Source of the DNA: CAVVDY01 sp963815775
GTDB taxonomy: Bacteria; Acidobacteriota; Terriglobia; Terriglobales; Acidobacteriaceae
Length of the DNA stretch: 64,000 nucleotides
Assembly: GCA_963815775.1 (NCBI GenBank)
Contig: CAWFIB010000029.1
Location: forward strand, 124,001-188,000
Direction: 5' to 3'
Part shown: in pieces, positions 1 through 9,410 of the stretch
Layout: each line of letters opens with the position of its first letter
Numbering within the stretch: the first letter of the stretch is position 1
Program-made: the position numbers and the translations under genes
The notes under the pieces: model-generated
Databases searched by the model: none
Told to the model about the DNA's origin: nothing
Seen by the model: only the letters and a program-made list of their open reading frames with translations

Positions 1-1461
1 GCACGTCGCCTTGATCCCAGCGCGGAGGTCGGCGGCGAGCTGCGCACCTACAAGCCCACCGACGTGCTGGGACGCATCGCGGCCCAATTGGCCAAGCAGG
101 TCATCTTTCAGAAGGTCCGCGAAGCGGAGCGCGACACGGTCTACAACGAGTACATTGGCCGCGTCGGAGAAGTCCTCAACGCCACGGTCAAACGGCAGGA
201 AGGCCAGGATGTCATTATCGACATCGGCAAAGCCGAAGGGCGCATGCCCAAGAAAGAGCAGTCGCGGCTGGAGTCGTTTGCTCCCGGCGAGCGCGTTCGG
301 GTGGTGATTGTGCGGGTCGAGAAGGCCTCCAAAGGTCCGCAGGTCGTGGTCTCGCGCGCGGTGCCGGAGCTGGTCACCCACCTGTTTCAGACCGAAGTGC
401 CCGAGATCTATGACAACACTGTGGTGATCCGCGCCATCGCCCGCGAAGCCGGCGAGCGCACCAAGATCGCTGTCATGTCGAAGGACAAGGACGTCGATCC
501 TGTCGGCGCCTGTGTCGGCATGAAGGGAATGCGGGTGCAGTCGATCATCCGCGAGCTGCGCGGCGAGAAGATCGATATCATCGAGTACCAGGAAGATCCG
601 GTGGCTTTCGCCGAGCGTGCACTGCAGCCGGCCAAAGTCAGCCGCGTCAGCGTCCTCGAAGGCCAGGAGAAGCACCTGGAAGTCATCGTCGACGACAGCC
701 AGCTTTCGCTTGCCATCGGCAAAAAGGGTCAGAACGTTCGCCTGGCCGCCAAGCTTTTGGGTTGGAAGATCGACATCAAGAGCGAGGAAGAGAAGCGCCA
801 GGAAGTTGAGCAGGCGATGTCCGGCCTGATGACTCAGCAGGTCACGCCGCTGGAAAGTGTCCCCGAGCTGGAGCCAGGTATTGTCGAGAAGTTGCATGCG
901 GCCGGAGTCACCAGTGTGGAAGCACTGGCCGACATGACACCCGAGCAGCTTGAAGAAGTTCCCGGCATCGGGCCAAAGACGGTGGAGAAGATCAGTATCG
1001 CGGTGAACGGCTACTTCTTGTCGCTCGAAGCGGCGGCTGCCGAGGTGAGTACCGAGGGCGAAGTCCTGGCCGGCGCTGAAGATGATGCCGCCTCCGTCAT
1101 ACCGGACGAGGCTATCCCGGGCGAAGGCCTGCCCGGTAGCGATGAGACTCCGTTGCCCGAGGATGCCATGCTGGAAGGCGGCGGCGATGAGAGCGCTCAA
1201 GGTTCGGGGTCCGCCGGCCAGTCAGGTGATACCGAAGGTTTGTCGGATGAGGCCGAGGCCGGCGACGAAAGCGTGGAAGAGCTGGTCGAGGACGGGCAGT
1301 ACTTCGAAGCCGAAGTCGTCGACGGAATTGAGAATGCTCCCCCGGCAGACGAAGGCGAAGTGGTCGTACATGATCGTCCGGAGACGCCGCAGGACCGCGA
1401 AGACATCCCCGACGAAGAGTTACCCGGCCCGCAAAAGACCGGGCTCCGAGAGGAAGAATAA
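1..1461 (+). CDS. nusA: Transcription termination/antitermination factor NusA (5' end missing)
   Basis: NusA binds RNA polymerase and nascent RNA and modulates pausing, termination and antitermination in the cytoplasm. The frame is open to base 1, so the start and most of the N-terminal polymerase-binding domain lie outside the window. Visible in order: the end of the N-terminal domain ('YKPTDVLGRIAAQLAKQ'), an S1 domain ('GRVGEVLNATV'), two KH domains ('GACVGMKGMRVQSI' and 'LAIGKKGQNVRLA'), a helix-hairpin-helix unit ('LEEVPGIGPKTVEKI'), then an acidic Glu/Asp/Gly-rich tail of roughly 130 residues. The tail replaces the second acidic repeat of enterobacterial NusA. infB follows after about 100 bases on the same strand, the usual nusA-infB arrangement. 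Confidence 0.96.
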   Translation, partial: ARRLDPSAEVGGELRTYKPTDVLGRIAAQLAKQVIFQKVREAERDTVYNEYIGRVGEVLNATVKRQEGQDVIIDIGKAEGRMPKKEQSRLESFAPGERVRVVIVRVEKASKGPQVVVSRAVPELVTHLFQTEVPEIYDNTVVIRAIAREAGERTKIAVMSKDKDVDPVGACVGMKGMRVQSIIRELRGEKIDIIEYQEDPVAFAERALQPAKVSRVSVLEGQEKHLEVIVDDSQLSLAIGKKGQNVRLAAKLLGWKIDIKSEEEKRQEVEQAMSGLMTQQVTPLESVPELEPGIVEKLHAAGVTSVEALADMTPEQLEEVPGIGPKTVEKISIAVNGYFLSLEAAAAEVSTEGEVLAGAEDDAASVIPDEAIPGEGLPGSDETPLPEDAMLEGGGDESAQGSGSAGQSGDTEGLSDEAEAGDESVEELVEDGQYFEAEVVDGIENAPPADEGEVVVHDRPETPQDREDIPDEELPGPQKTGLREEE

Positions 1462-1565
1462 AGAAGGCCGGCTGGTGGTTCCCGCCACCGGCCGAATGAG
1501 ACATCAAGGTGAGGACGCTATGACGGCTTAACGGGACGGCACAATACGGAGGAAAACAGGGCGGA

Positions 1566-4500
1566 ATGCATCAGCAGAAGATCAGAATCAATGACCTGGC
1601 ACGGGAGCTTGAGGTGAAAAGCAAAGTTATCCTCGACCTTCTTGTCAAGGTTGGAGTTACGGAGAAGAAGACGCACTCAAGCTCAATCGAAGTGGACGAG
1701 GCCGAGCGCGTCAAGCGCTACTACCGTGAGCACGGCGAGCCGGGATCTTCGCGTTCTTCGCGCGCCGCTGCTTCAGTCGACGAGTTCAAGCCCAAGATCG
1801 ATCTCTCGCACATCTCCAAGCCCGGAGACGTGTTGAAGGCGATCACGCAGAAGGCCCAGCAGCCGGCGCCCGCGCGGCCGGTTGCGGCCGCCACGCCGTC
1901 GCCGGCCCGGCAAGCCGTTACTCCACCGTCCTCCGTTACTCCGAAGGCGCCCGCGGCAGCAGCATCAAGTGCGGCTCCAGCCGCTCCTGCCGAGCCCAAG
2001 CCCGCTCCACGTTTCATCACGCCCCAGTCGGTGGCTCGTCCTCCGGCCATCATCATTCCGCCAAAAGCGACGCCGCCGGTCGCGGCAACTCCGCCGGCGG
2101 TAAAACCATCCGAGCCGGTTATCGAAGACCAGATCGCCGCCACTGAACCCGAAATCGCAGAAGTTACGAAGCCGGAAGTTGCCCCGCCGGCGGATCAAGC
2201 GACGCCGTCTGAGCCTGCTGCGGTAGCGGCATCCGCTCCCAGCGTTCCGCCTCCGGCGATTCATGTTCCGCCGCCGACAGTGCGTCCGGGCTCTCCCATG
2301 TCGCCCAACCAGGTTACGCCGCGTCCTTCTCCCCCGCCCGCTGTGCGGCCAGGCCAGCCGATTGGCGGTCCGCAGCGTCGGCTGATCGTTCCCCAGACGG
2401 GACCTCGACCGGTGTATACGGCGCCCCCGCAGGCGCCCCCGCGGCCGATTGCGAGTTCGGGAGCGGGTGCTCCTCGCGGTGCCATGCCGGAGCGTGGCAA
2501 ACCAATTTTCCAGCGTCCCCGTCCCGGTGCTCCGGGACAGGCCGCTCCCACGGGCCGCCCGCCAGTGCGGCCGGGCGAGCGGCGTGGCCCGCATCCTACG
2601 CGCACCGGCGCTCCTGGAATGCGTCCCCCATTTGGGGCGGGGCCGGGAGGTCCTCCTCCGCCGCCAACCGGTCAGCGTCCGCAGGGCCGTCCTGCGCGGC
2701 CGGGGCAGCGTTACGTTCCGCGTGGCGTGAAGGAAGGCCCGATGAAGGGCTTCGTTCCGCCGCCGCGCCTTTCGTTGTCCAGCGAGCCGCTACCCATCAC
2801 GCGGGCCATCACTATCCCCGAAGGTATCAGCGTGAAAGACCTGGCGGAGAAGCTGGGTATCCGCGCCAAGGATCTGATCGCCCGTCTGCTGGCGCGTGGC
2901 GTTTTTGCTACCGTCAACCAGACGCTCGATGCCGACCTGGCGAGCGAGGTGGCGCGTCATTTCGGCGCGACCACCGATATCATCACCTTCGAAGAGCAGC
3001 TCGCCAAGGACAGCGTGCCGGCTGACAGTGGCAAGGAAGAGGGAGCCACGCAAGCGGTGCCGCGCCCGCCGGTGGTCACCATCATGGGCCACGTCGATCA
3101 CGGCAAGACCAGCTTGCTCGACGCGATTCGCTCCACCAATGTTGCCGAGGGCGAAGCCGGTGGCATCACCCAGCACATCGGTGCATACAAAGTGTCGATT
3201 ACTGACACCAATTCGCCGGCCTATGGTCGCGAGATTGTCTTCCTCGATACCCCTGGCCACGAGGCGTTCACCCGCATGCGCGCCCGCGGATCGAAGGTCA
3301 CCGACATCGTCGTGCTGGTGGTGGCTGCCGATGACGGCGTGATGCCGCAAACCGTCGAGGCCATCGACCACGCCACTGCTGCCAAAGTGCCCATCATCGT
3401 GGCGGTCAACAAAATTGACAAGCCTGACGCAATGCCCGAGCGGGTCAAGAAGCAGCTTGCCGATCGCGGCCTGATGCCGGAAGACTGGGGCGGCGCCACG
3501 GTGTTTGTCGATGTTTCGGCGAAGCAGAAAACCAACCTCAACCTGCTGATGGAAATGGTCTGCCTGGTCGCCGACCTGCAAGACCTGAAGGCAACGCCGG
3601 ACCGTGCGGCCACCGGAACCGTTCTGGAAGCCAAGCTCGATCGTGGCCGCGGACCGGTGGCGACCGTGCTGGTGCAAAACGGTACATTGCACACCAGCGA
3701 CAACTTTGTTGTAGGCAATGTATTCGGCAAGGTGCGCGCCATGTTCGACGATCGCGGCGCAGCGCTGGATGCCGCGCCTCCCTCCACCCCGGTGGAGATT
3801 CTCGGCCTCGAAGGCTTGCCCCATGCGGGCGACCAGCTCGTCGCTGTAGCTGACCGTGAAAAGGCGCGGGACATCTCCGAATACCGCGAGCAGAAGGCCC
3901 GCGAAGCTCAATTAGCCAAGAGTTCCCGCGTCTCGCTGGAAGGCCTGGCGGAGCAGTTGAAATCCGCCGGGGTCAAGGAACTGCCCATCATCCTGAAGGG
4001 CGATGTTGGCGGTTCGATCGAAGTGTTGAGCGATCTATTGACCCGGATGTCGAACGAGAAGGTCAAAATCAATATCATGCGCGCCAGCGTGGGCGCCATC
4101 ACCGAAAGCGATGTGCTGCTGGCTTCCGCTTCCAACGCCATTATCATCGGCTTCAACGTGCGGCCGGAGCGTAAGGCGCAGGAAATGGCGGAACAGGAAA
4201 ACGTTGATATCCGCCTGCACTCCATCATTTACGAGCTACAGGACGAGATCAAGCGCGCCATGACCGGCATGCTTGAGCCGGTCATCAAGGAGACCCACCT
4301 GGGCCGTGCCGAGGTGCGCGATACCTTCCGTATCCCGAAGGTGGGAACGGTGGCGGGCTGCTACATTTCCGATGGCATCATCAAGCGCGACTCGGAAGTT
4401 CGCCTGCTGCGCGACGGCGTGGTGGTCTTCAAAGGCAAGGTCGCCTCCCTGCGCCGATTCAAGGAAGACGCCAGCGAAGTGCGCAATGGTATGGAGTGCG

Positions 4501-4592
4501 GCATCTCCATCGCAAATTACGGCGACATCAAGGTGGGGGATGTCATCGAGGCATTTGTCACCGAACGAGTCGCCGCTGAAGCCATGGTATAA
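1566..4592 (+). CDS. infB: Translation initiation factor IF-2
   Basis: IF-2 is the GTPase that delivers initiator tRNA to the ribosome. At 1008 residues it is at the long end for the family because of a Pro/Ala-rich low-complexity linker at about residues 85-395. The N-terminal IF2_N motif ('RINDLARELEVKSKVIL') starts at residue 6; a second IF2_N unit ('ISVKDLAEKLGIRAKDLI') follows the linker. The G domain starts near residue 500: G1 'GHVDHGKTS', G2 'GGITQHIG', G3 'DTPGHEAF', G4 'NKID'. Beta-barrel domains and the C-terminal initiator-tRNA domain ('GTVAGCYISDGIIKRDSEVR') follow. The ATG is preceded by 'GGAGG' about 17 bases upstream and weakly by 'GGGCGGA'. Intact and not unusual apart from the linker. 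Confidence 0.97.
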   Translation: MHQQKIRINDLARELEVKSKVILDLLVKVGVTEKKTHSSSIEVDEAERVKRYYREHGEPGSSRSSRAAASVDEFKPKIDLSHISKPGDVLKAITQKAQQPAPARPVAAATPSPARQAVTPPSSVTPKAPAAAASSAAPAAPAEPKPAPRFITPQSVARPPAIIIPPKATPPVAATPPAVKPSEPVIEDQIAATEPEIAEVTKPEVAPPADQATPSEPAAVAASAPSVPPPAIHVPPPTVRPGSPMSPNQVTPRPSPPPAVRPGQPIGGPQRRLIVPQTGPRPVYTAPPQAPPRPIASSGAGAPRGAMPERGKPIFQRPRPGAPGQAAPTGRPPVRPGERRGPHPTRTGAPGMRPPFGAGPGGPPPPPTGQRPQGRPARPGQRYVPRGVKEGPMKGFVPPPRLSLSSEPLPITRAITIPEGISVKDLAEKLGIRAKDLIARLLARGVFATVNQTLDADLASEVARHFGATTDIITFEEQLAKDSVPADSGKEEGATQAVPRPPVVTIMGHVDHGKTSLLDAIRSTNVAEGEAGGITQHIGAYKVSITDTNSPAYGREIVFLDTPGHEAFTRMRARGSKVTDIVVLVVAADDGVMPQTVEAIDHATAAKVPIIVAVNKIDKPDAMPERVKKQLADRGLMPEDWGGATVFVDVSAKQKTNLNLLMEMVCLVADLQDLKATPDRAATGTVLEAKLDRGRGPVATVLVQNGTLHTSDNFVVGNVFGKVRAMFDDRGAALDAAPPSTPVEILGLEGLPHAGDQLVAVADREKARDISEYREQKAREAQLAKSSRVSLEGLAEQLKSAGVKELPIILKGDVGGSIEVLSDLLTRMSNEKVKINIMRASVGAITESDVLLASASNAIIIGFNVRPERKAQEMAEQENVDIRLHSIIYELQDEIKRAMTGMLEPVIKETHLGRAEVRDTFRIPKVGTVAGCYISDGIIKRDSEVRLLRDGVVVFKGKVASLRRFKEDASEVRNGMECGISIANYGDIKVGDVIEAFVTERVAAEAMV

Positions 4593-4865
4593 ACCGTAAG
4601 AGTGCCGGGGTGGAGCACGCATTTATGCGTGGAAAAAGTTGTAATGGCGGTTTGAAGGGGCACAGCTTTAGCTGTGCCGCACAAGCCCTTTATTTTTGTC
4701 ATTCCGAGCGGACTTTAGTCCACGAGGAATCTGCTTTCGAGAGTTTTTCAGCGGCCTGTAAAGCCTAAACCTGCTTCTTGCGGCACGCCTGAAGGCGTGC
4801 CCTTCGAATTTGCTTTTTGTGCGCGTTGAAAGACGCGCTCCGCTCCTGAGGGCGGCAGCCGTAGG
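4593..4865. repeat. Cluster of five short palindromes between infB and the DUF503 gene
   Basis: This 270-base gap holds perfect hairpins whose loops are nearly all TTTA or TGAA: CACGCA-TTTA-TGCGTG (4616-4631), GGCACAGC-TTTA-GCTGTGCC (4659-4678), GGAC-TTTA-GTCC (4710-4721), GGCACGCC-TGAA-GGCGTGCC (4782-4801) and GCGCGT-TGAAAG-ACGCGC (4821-4838). No coding potential is supported. They could end infB transcription or be REP-like elements. Only the second is followed by a T-run ('TTTATTTTTG' at 4690-4699), so that one may act as a terminator. Confidence 0.7.
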
Positions 4866-4874
4866 TTGATTCCC

Positions 4875-5201
4875 ATGATCGCGTATCTCACACTGGAGAT
4901 TCGCATTGAAGCGGCGCATTCGCTGAAAGACAAGCGGCAGGTCGTGCGCAGCGTCAAGGATGGCCTGCGGGCGCACTTCAACGTTGCCGTGGCCGAGGTC
5001 GATCCCAGCGATGCCTGGCAGCGGGCCACGCTGGGAGTCGTGAGCCTCTCCGCCTCGCGCTCCTATCTGGAAGGCCTGATGCGCAACGTAGAGCGGCACG
5101 CCATTCGCACTGCCAATAACAGTGGTGGCGAGGTCGTCGATTCCTTTCTCGACTTCCTCAGCGCGGCCGAGTTTGGCGAACGGATGAACGAAGTGCCGTG
5201 A
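4875..5201 (+). CDS. DUF503 (YlxP-like) family protein
   Basis: Small cytoplasmic protein of 108 residues, matching the usual length of the family often found between infB and rbfA; its molecular role is not established. The N-terminus 'MIAYLTLEIRIEAAHSLKDKRQ' carries the family motif 'SLKDKRQVVRSVKD' (residues about 17-30), followed by 'FNVAVAEVD'. I chose ATG 4875 over an in-frame TTG at 4866 because family members begin directly before the first beta strand. rbfA follows on the same strand, as in many genomes. Confidence 0.88.
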   Translation: MIAYLTLEIRIEAAHSLKDKRQVVRSVKDGLRAHFNVAVAEVDPSDAWQRATLGVVSLSASRSYLEGLMRNVERHAIRTANNSGGEVVDSFLDFLSAAEFGERMNEVP

Positions 5202-5267
5202 TGGTTATCACCGCATTGCAGGCGGATAGGCGTATGCTCAAACGTTCGCCTGTTGCCGGAGCAGTCA

Positions 5268-5630
5268 ATGGAAAACAGGGGACTGAGACATCAACGGGAG
5301 CGCCGCGGCGTGGCGCTGCGGGAAGAGATTGCCACGCTGGTGGAGGGCGAGCTCGAAGATCCGCGCATCGGGCTGGTCACCGTAAACCAAGTCCAGCTCG
5401 CGCCGGATGGCAAAATTGCCCGCGTTTACGTCGACGTCGATGGCGACGAGGACGAGGTTGCCCAAAGCATGGCTGGCCTACAGGCCTCGATTGGTTACAT
5501 CAAGCATCACCTGGTGGCCAATCTGGGATTGCGCCACTCTCCCGAGCTGGTGTTCATGCTCGATCGTTCGCAGCAGTACAGCAGTCGTATTGATGAGTTG
5601 TTGACCAGGATCAAAAAAAGGAAGCGCTAG
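5268..5630 (+). CDS. rbfA: 30S ribosome-binding factor RbfA
   Basis: RbfA is a KH-fold factor for late maturation of the 30S subunit and 16S rRNA 5'-end processing. The 120-residue product shows the typical start ('LRHQRERRGVALREEIATLVEGELEDPRIG'-type helix, then 'LVTVNQVQLAPDGKIARVYVDVDGD') and the end 'RHSPELVFMLDRSQQYSSRIDELLTRI'. ATG 5268 is preferred over an in-frame TTG at 5253. The DUF503 gene ends 67 bases upstream and nrnA starts 26 bases downstream, so the three are probably co-transcribed with infB. Confidence 0.95.
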   Translation: MENRGLRHQRERRGVALREEIATLVEGELEDPRIGLVTVNQVQLAPDGKIARVYVDVDGDEDEVAQSMAGLQASIGYIKHHLVANLGLRHSPELVFMLDRSQQYSSRIDELLTRIKKRKR

Positions 5631-5656
5631 CAGGCTAGCTGGGCTCATTATCCGGG

Positions 5657-6613
5657 ATGCTGGACGAAGTCCTAAATCAAATCGGTAGACATAACCGCTT
5701 TCTCCTTACATCGCACGCCCGGCCCGATGGCGACGCGGTAGGCTCAACCCTTGCCTGCGCCCAGATTCTCCGCAGTATGGGAAAGGAAGCCTCCGTCGTG
5801 TTGAGCGACGGCGTCCCTGTTATCTACCGCCCCCTGCCCTTCAGCGACTCCGTGTTGCACAGCACGGAAGAGGCCCCTGAGGCCGAGGCCGCCATCATTC
5901 TGGAATGTGATGGCGTAGCCCGCACCAAGCTCACTGGCCTGGAGCATCACTACCTCATCAACATCGACCATCATGCCACGGCGCGCCCCTTCGCCGACGT
6001 CAACTGGATCGACACCAGCGCCTGTGCCACCGCGGAGATGATCTTTCTGCTGGCCCAGCATGCGGGAGTGAAGATTTCGCCGGACGTCGCAACCTGTCTT
6101 TACACCGCGGTGCTTACTGACACCGGCTCGTTCTGTTTCCCCGGCACCACCGCCAGGTCCTTTGCCCTGGCGGAAGAACTGGTGCATTGCGGGGCCGACC
6201 CGGTGCATATTGCCCACAGCGTCTACTTCTGCAAGGCGCTCTCCAAGATGCGACTGCTGGGACACGCCCTCACCACTTTAAATCGTCAGGGCAACCTGGT
6301 GTGGATGCACGTTACGCAGGAGATGATGGAACGCTGCGACGCGACTGAGGAAGACTGCGAAGGGCTGGTCAATTACGCGCTGTCCATCGGCGGTATCGAG
6401 GTCGCGCTGTTTTTCCGCGAGCTGCCCAGTGGCAACTTCCGTGTCAGCCTGCGCAGCAAAGGCAAGGTCAACGTCGCGGCGGTGGCCGAATCGTTCGGAG
6501 GCGGCGGACATGAATGCGCCAGCGGTTGCGCAGTCAAGGGCCCGCTCGCCAACGCTCTGGAACAGACACTCGGCCAGTTTCGCATTCGCGGTTACGACTC
6601 GAAGGTGCAATAG
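5657..6613 (+). CDS. nrnA: Bifunctional oligoribonuclease / pAp phosphatase NrnA-like (DHH family)
   Basis: DHH/DHHA1 phosphoesterase of 318 residues, the standard NrnA length. It degrades nano-RNAs and in many species dephosphorylates 3'-phosphoadenosine 5'-phosphate. Metal-binding motifs are intact: 'HARPDGDAVGS' (about 20-30), 'ILECDG' (about 81-86) and 'NIDHHAT' (about 100-106). The C-terminal DHHA1 domain ends with the substrate-binding 'GGGGHECASG'. Follows rbfA by 26 bases in the usual rbfA-nrnA order. The start of the next gene appears to lie inside its 3' end. Confidence 0.92.
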   Translation: MLDEVLNQIGRHNRFLLTSHARPDGDAVGSTLACAQILRSMGKEASVVLSDGVPVIYRPLPFSDSVLHSTEEAPEAEAAIILECDGVARTKLTGLEHHYLINIDHHATARPFADVNWIDTSACATAEMIFLLAQHAGVKISPDVATCLYTAVLTDTGSFCFPGTTARSFALAEELVHCGADPVHIAHSVYFCKALSKMRLLGHALTTLNRQGNLVWMHVTQEMMERCDATEEDCEGLVNYALSIGGIEVALFFRELPSGNFRVSLRSKGKVNVAAVAESFGGGGHECASGCAVKGPLANALEQTLGQFRIRGYDSKVQ

Positions 6614-8262
6614 CCATCGCTATTCTTCGCAAGAAGCCGACACCTGCCGCCAGCGATCGGCTTCGCCGCTCGACTGACATCCTCACCCTCATCGTGGTCT
6701 GCGCCTTCCTGTTCCTTGCCGGCGTGCAAAGCGTGGGCCTGGTCGGCGCCGACGAGCCTCGTTACGCGCAGGTCGCGCGCGAGATGCTGCAGCGCCACGA
6801 CTGGGTGACTCCCACATTGTGGGGCAAGCCCTGGCTGGAGAAGCCGCCGCTCTACTACTGGCTGGCCGATGTGGCGTACAAGGTGGCCGGCGGAGTGCAC
6901 GACTGGGCGGCGCGCCTGCCCTCCATCCTGCTTGCCACGCTGATGGTTTTCTTCATCTATTTCTGGGCGCGGCGCTTCTATCGCGGCATGCAGCTCGACG
7001 CTGCCCTGATTACCGCCGGCTCGGCAGCAGTGATCGGCTTCTCCCGCGGCGCCAGCATGGACATGCCGCTCGCCGCCACCTTCACCATGGCGATGCTCTC
7101 CTGGTTCGCATGGTACAAAGAGCGCAATCGGCTCTGGCTGCTGGCCTTTTACTTCCTGCTGGCGCTCGGGACTCTGGCCAAAGGGCCGCTCGCCGTATTT
7201 CTCGCCGCCGTCATCATTGCGATCTTCTTCGCCTTGCGGCGCGACTGGAAGGTTCTGCTTGGTACCCTGTGGCCTGCCGGAATATTGCTCTTCCTGCTTG
7301 TGGCCTTACCCTGGTACATCGCAGTACAACGCGCCAATCCGGAGTTCTTTCACGTCTTCATTCTGCAACAGAACCTGGCGCGCTACACTTCAGACCTCTA
7401 TCGCCATTCGCAGCCCTTCTGGTTCTATCTGCCCGTGGTGTTGCTGGGCCTGGTGCCGTGGGTCGTGTTCGTCCTGGCCGCCGTGGTCGACGCCCTTCGC
7501 GACTGGCGCTACTCAATCGAGCAGCCCGCCGGAGAAGAAGACCTGCGGACCTTCCTCGTAATCTGGTTCCTGTTCCCGGTGCTGTTCTTCTCCATCTCAC
7601 AATCCAAGCTGCCGGGCTACATCCTGCCTTCGATTCCCGCGGGAACCATCCTGCTGTCCGACTTCATCCGCCGCCGCGAGCTGGATGGCGACAGGCCTTC
7701 GCTGTGGATGATCGTGCTGCACGCGTTCGTCTCCGCCGCGCTGTTGGTCGCGGCCTTTATTGTGCCGTTCAAGGTGCTGCACCTGAAGTTGCCGATGAAC
7801 GTCCTGATCGTCGCCGTGCTGCTGGCAATCTGTACCCTGGCGTTCTTCACCGCCACCCTGATCACCCGCGGCTATCGCGTCCTGCGCTTCGCTACCCTGG
7901 TGCCGGTGGTGATCGCCTTTGCTATGGTCCTTCGCGGGACCGCCCCCATCATCGATGCCTTGCAGTCCGCTCGCACCACTCAGGCGGAGCTGCAAATGAC
8001 CGCCCTGGGCCAGTTGCCCGACATCGCCGTCTATGATGTGCCCCGCGGCATCGAATACGGGCTGGGCTTCTATCGCAATCACTTCGTCGACAACTACAGT
8101 AGAAACGAGATTCCCGATAAGACCCATGTGGTGGTTGCCGCCGTGGGCACGGAGAAGGAACTGCAATACCGCCTTCCGCACCGCCGGATAACGCGCATCG
8201 GAGGCTGGGCCCCGCAGCACCTCGATTTCTATCTGGTTGCCGCCAAGCCCGCGGAGCCATAG
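6514..8262 (+). CDS. ArnT/PMT-type membrane glycosyltransferase (family 39)
   Basis: Polytopic inner-membrane enzyme that would transfer a sugar from a polyprenyl-phosphate donor to a lipid or protein acceptor in the periplasm. The N-terminal region has a membrane segment then 'GADEPRYAQVAREML', the acidic DE motif of ArnT/PMT enzymes, followed by 'WGKPWLEKPPLYYWL'. About 11-12 hydrophobic segments follow and the C-terminus is periplasmic. The start is uncertain: no ATG, GTG or TTG occurs in this frame between the end of nrnA and the first membrane segment, so the ATG at 6514 (or TTG 6526) inside nrnA is the best candidate, a ~100-base overlap. Acceptor unknown. Confidence 0.85.
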   Translation: MRQRLRSQGPARQRSGTDTRPVSHSRLRLEGAIAIAILRKKPTPAASDRLRRSTDILTLIVVCAFLFLAGVQSVGLVGADEPRYAQVAREMLQRHDWVTPTLWGKPWLEKPPLYYWLADVAYKVAGGVHDWAARLPSILLATLMVFFIYFWARRFYRGMQLDAALITAGSAAVIGFSRGASMDMPLAATFTMAMLSWFAWYKERNRLWLLAFYFLLALGTLAKGPLAVFLAAVIIAIFFALRRDWKVLLGTLWPAGILLFLLVALPWYIAVQRANPEFFHVFILQQNLARYTSDLYRHSQPFWFYLPVVLLGLVPWVVFVLAAVVDALRDWRYSIEQPAGEEDLRTFLVIWFLFPVLFFSISQSKLPGYILPSIPAGTILLSDFIRRRELDGDRPSLWMIVLHAFVSAALLVAAFIVPFKVLHLKLPMNVLIVAVLLAICTLAFFTATLITRGYRVLRFATLVPVVIAFAMVLRGTAPIIDALQSARTTQAELQMTALGQLPDIAVYDVPRGIEYGLGFYRNHFVDNYSRNEIPDKTHVVVAAVGTEKELQYRLPHRRITRIGGWAPQHLDFYLVAAKPAEP

Positions 8263-8264
8263 CC

Positions 8265-9212
8265 GTGGAAATCATCGACCTCAGACACTTCGCATCCGCC
8301 GATTTGGGCCCGCTGCTCGACGAGGAAGTCGAAGCCTGGGGCGGTCTGCTCTGCTGGGATTACCGCAGCTCGGCGGACATGGTCCTGCGCTACATCGATG
8401 CCAAGATCCTGCCGGGATACGCGGCCATCGAGCGGGGTAGCATCATCGGCTATTCCTTCTTCGTCTACGAAGGGAGTAAAGGCGTCATCGGCGATCTGTT
8501 CGTTTCGCCTTCCCGCCCCGACACTCGCGAAATTGAAGTTCGAATGCTCGAGCATGTTCTCCAGACCCTCCAGGCATCGCCGGGCGTGCATCGCGTCGAA
8601 GCCCAGCTCCTGACCCACTCCACCGGGGAGCTTGCAGCACCATTTCTCTCCAAAGGATTTCAGCGTTATCGAAGACTGTTTCTGTCGTTGCAGCTCACCG
8701 GCGCCAATGCTCCTCCGCTCCCCGCCGCACGCCCCCTGAAAGACATTCAGATCCGGCGCTGGGCCGAGCAGGACTACCAGTCTGCCGCGAGCGTGATCAC
8801 CGCGGCATACCGCGCGCACATCGACTCGGAAATCAATGACCAGTACCGCACCAACGCCGGGTCCATGCGCTTCCTCAACAACATCGTGCGCTTTCCCGGA
8901 TGCGGCGTCTTTGATAGCGATTCCTCCTTTGTCGCTATTCATAAGCCGTCGCGCGCCCTGATCGGCGCGATCCTTTGCTCGCGAATCCGCCATGATGTCG
9001 GTCACGTCACCCAGGTATGCCTGCTGCCCGAGCATCGCGGAATGGGCATCGGCGAAAGCCTCATCGCTGCCAGCCACAGCGCCCTACGCTCGCGCAATCT
9101 CTCCCAGCTCTCGCTCACCGTCACCGAGGCCAATCACAATGCTGTCGAGCTCTACCGGCGCATCGGCTTTGAAGAACGCCGAGTCTTCGATGCCTTTGTC
9201 TGGGAAGGCTAA
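8265..9212 (+). CDS. GNAT-family N-acetyltransferase
   Basis: A 315-residue acyl-CoA-dependent acetyltransferase, about twice the size of a single GNAT domain. The C-terminal half (about 160-310) carries the acetyl-CoA binding loop 'LLPEHRGMGIGESL' and the terminal 'AVELYRRIGFEERRVFDAFVW' strand-helix. The N-terminal half ('SIIGYSFFVYEGSKGVIGDLFV') looks like a degenerate second GNAT fold. The GTG start lies 2 bases after the glycosyltransferase stop, implying translational coupling. Substrate cannot be read from the sequence. Confidence 0.85.
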   Translation: MEIIDLRHFASADLGPLLDEEVEAWGGLLCWDYRSSADMVLRYIDAKILPGYAAIERGSIIGYSFFVYEGSKGVIGDLFVSPSRPDTREIEVRMLEHVLQTLQASPGVHRVEAQLLTHSTGELAAPFLSKGFQRYRRLFLSLQLTGANAPPLPAARPLKDIQIRRWAEQDYQSAASVITAAYRAHIDSEINDQYRTNAGSMRFLNNIVRFPGCGVFDSDSSFVAIHKPSRALIGAILCSRIRHDVGHVTQVCLLPEHRGMGIGESLIAASHSALRSRNLSQLSLTVTEANHNAVELYRRIGFEERRVFDAFVWEG

Positions 9213-9410
9213 GGCAGATCCCTGGAAATGTCTGATTGATATAGCCATTATCCATAAGGTGATACTTCGTGGCCCAAAAGTGGATATTGTCAAAATCTGG
9301 CCTAAAGACAACCGTTGTACTTTGATCTCGCTTTGACTGGAAAGTTGAGGTATCATCGGTCACCCTTGAAAAGGGTTCCGTTCGCGCGTGCGCATTCAAG
9401 GAGGAAACGA

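Noticed and set aside
1965..2594. Long antisense open frames inside the Pro/Ala-rich part of infB and in other GC-rich genes
   Set aside because: They arise from biased codon use on the coding strand and show low-complexity Arg/Gly products.
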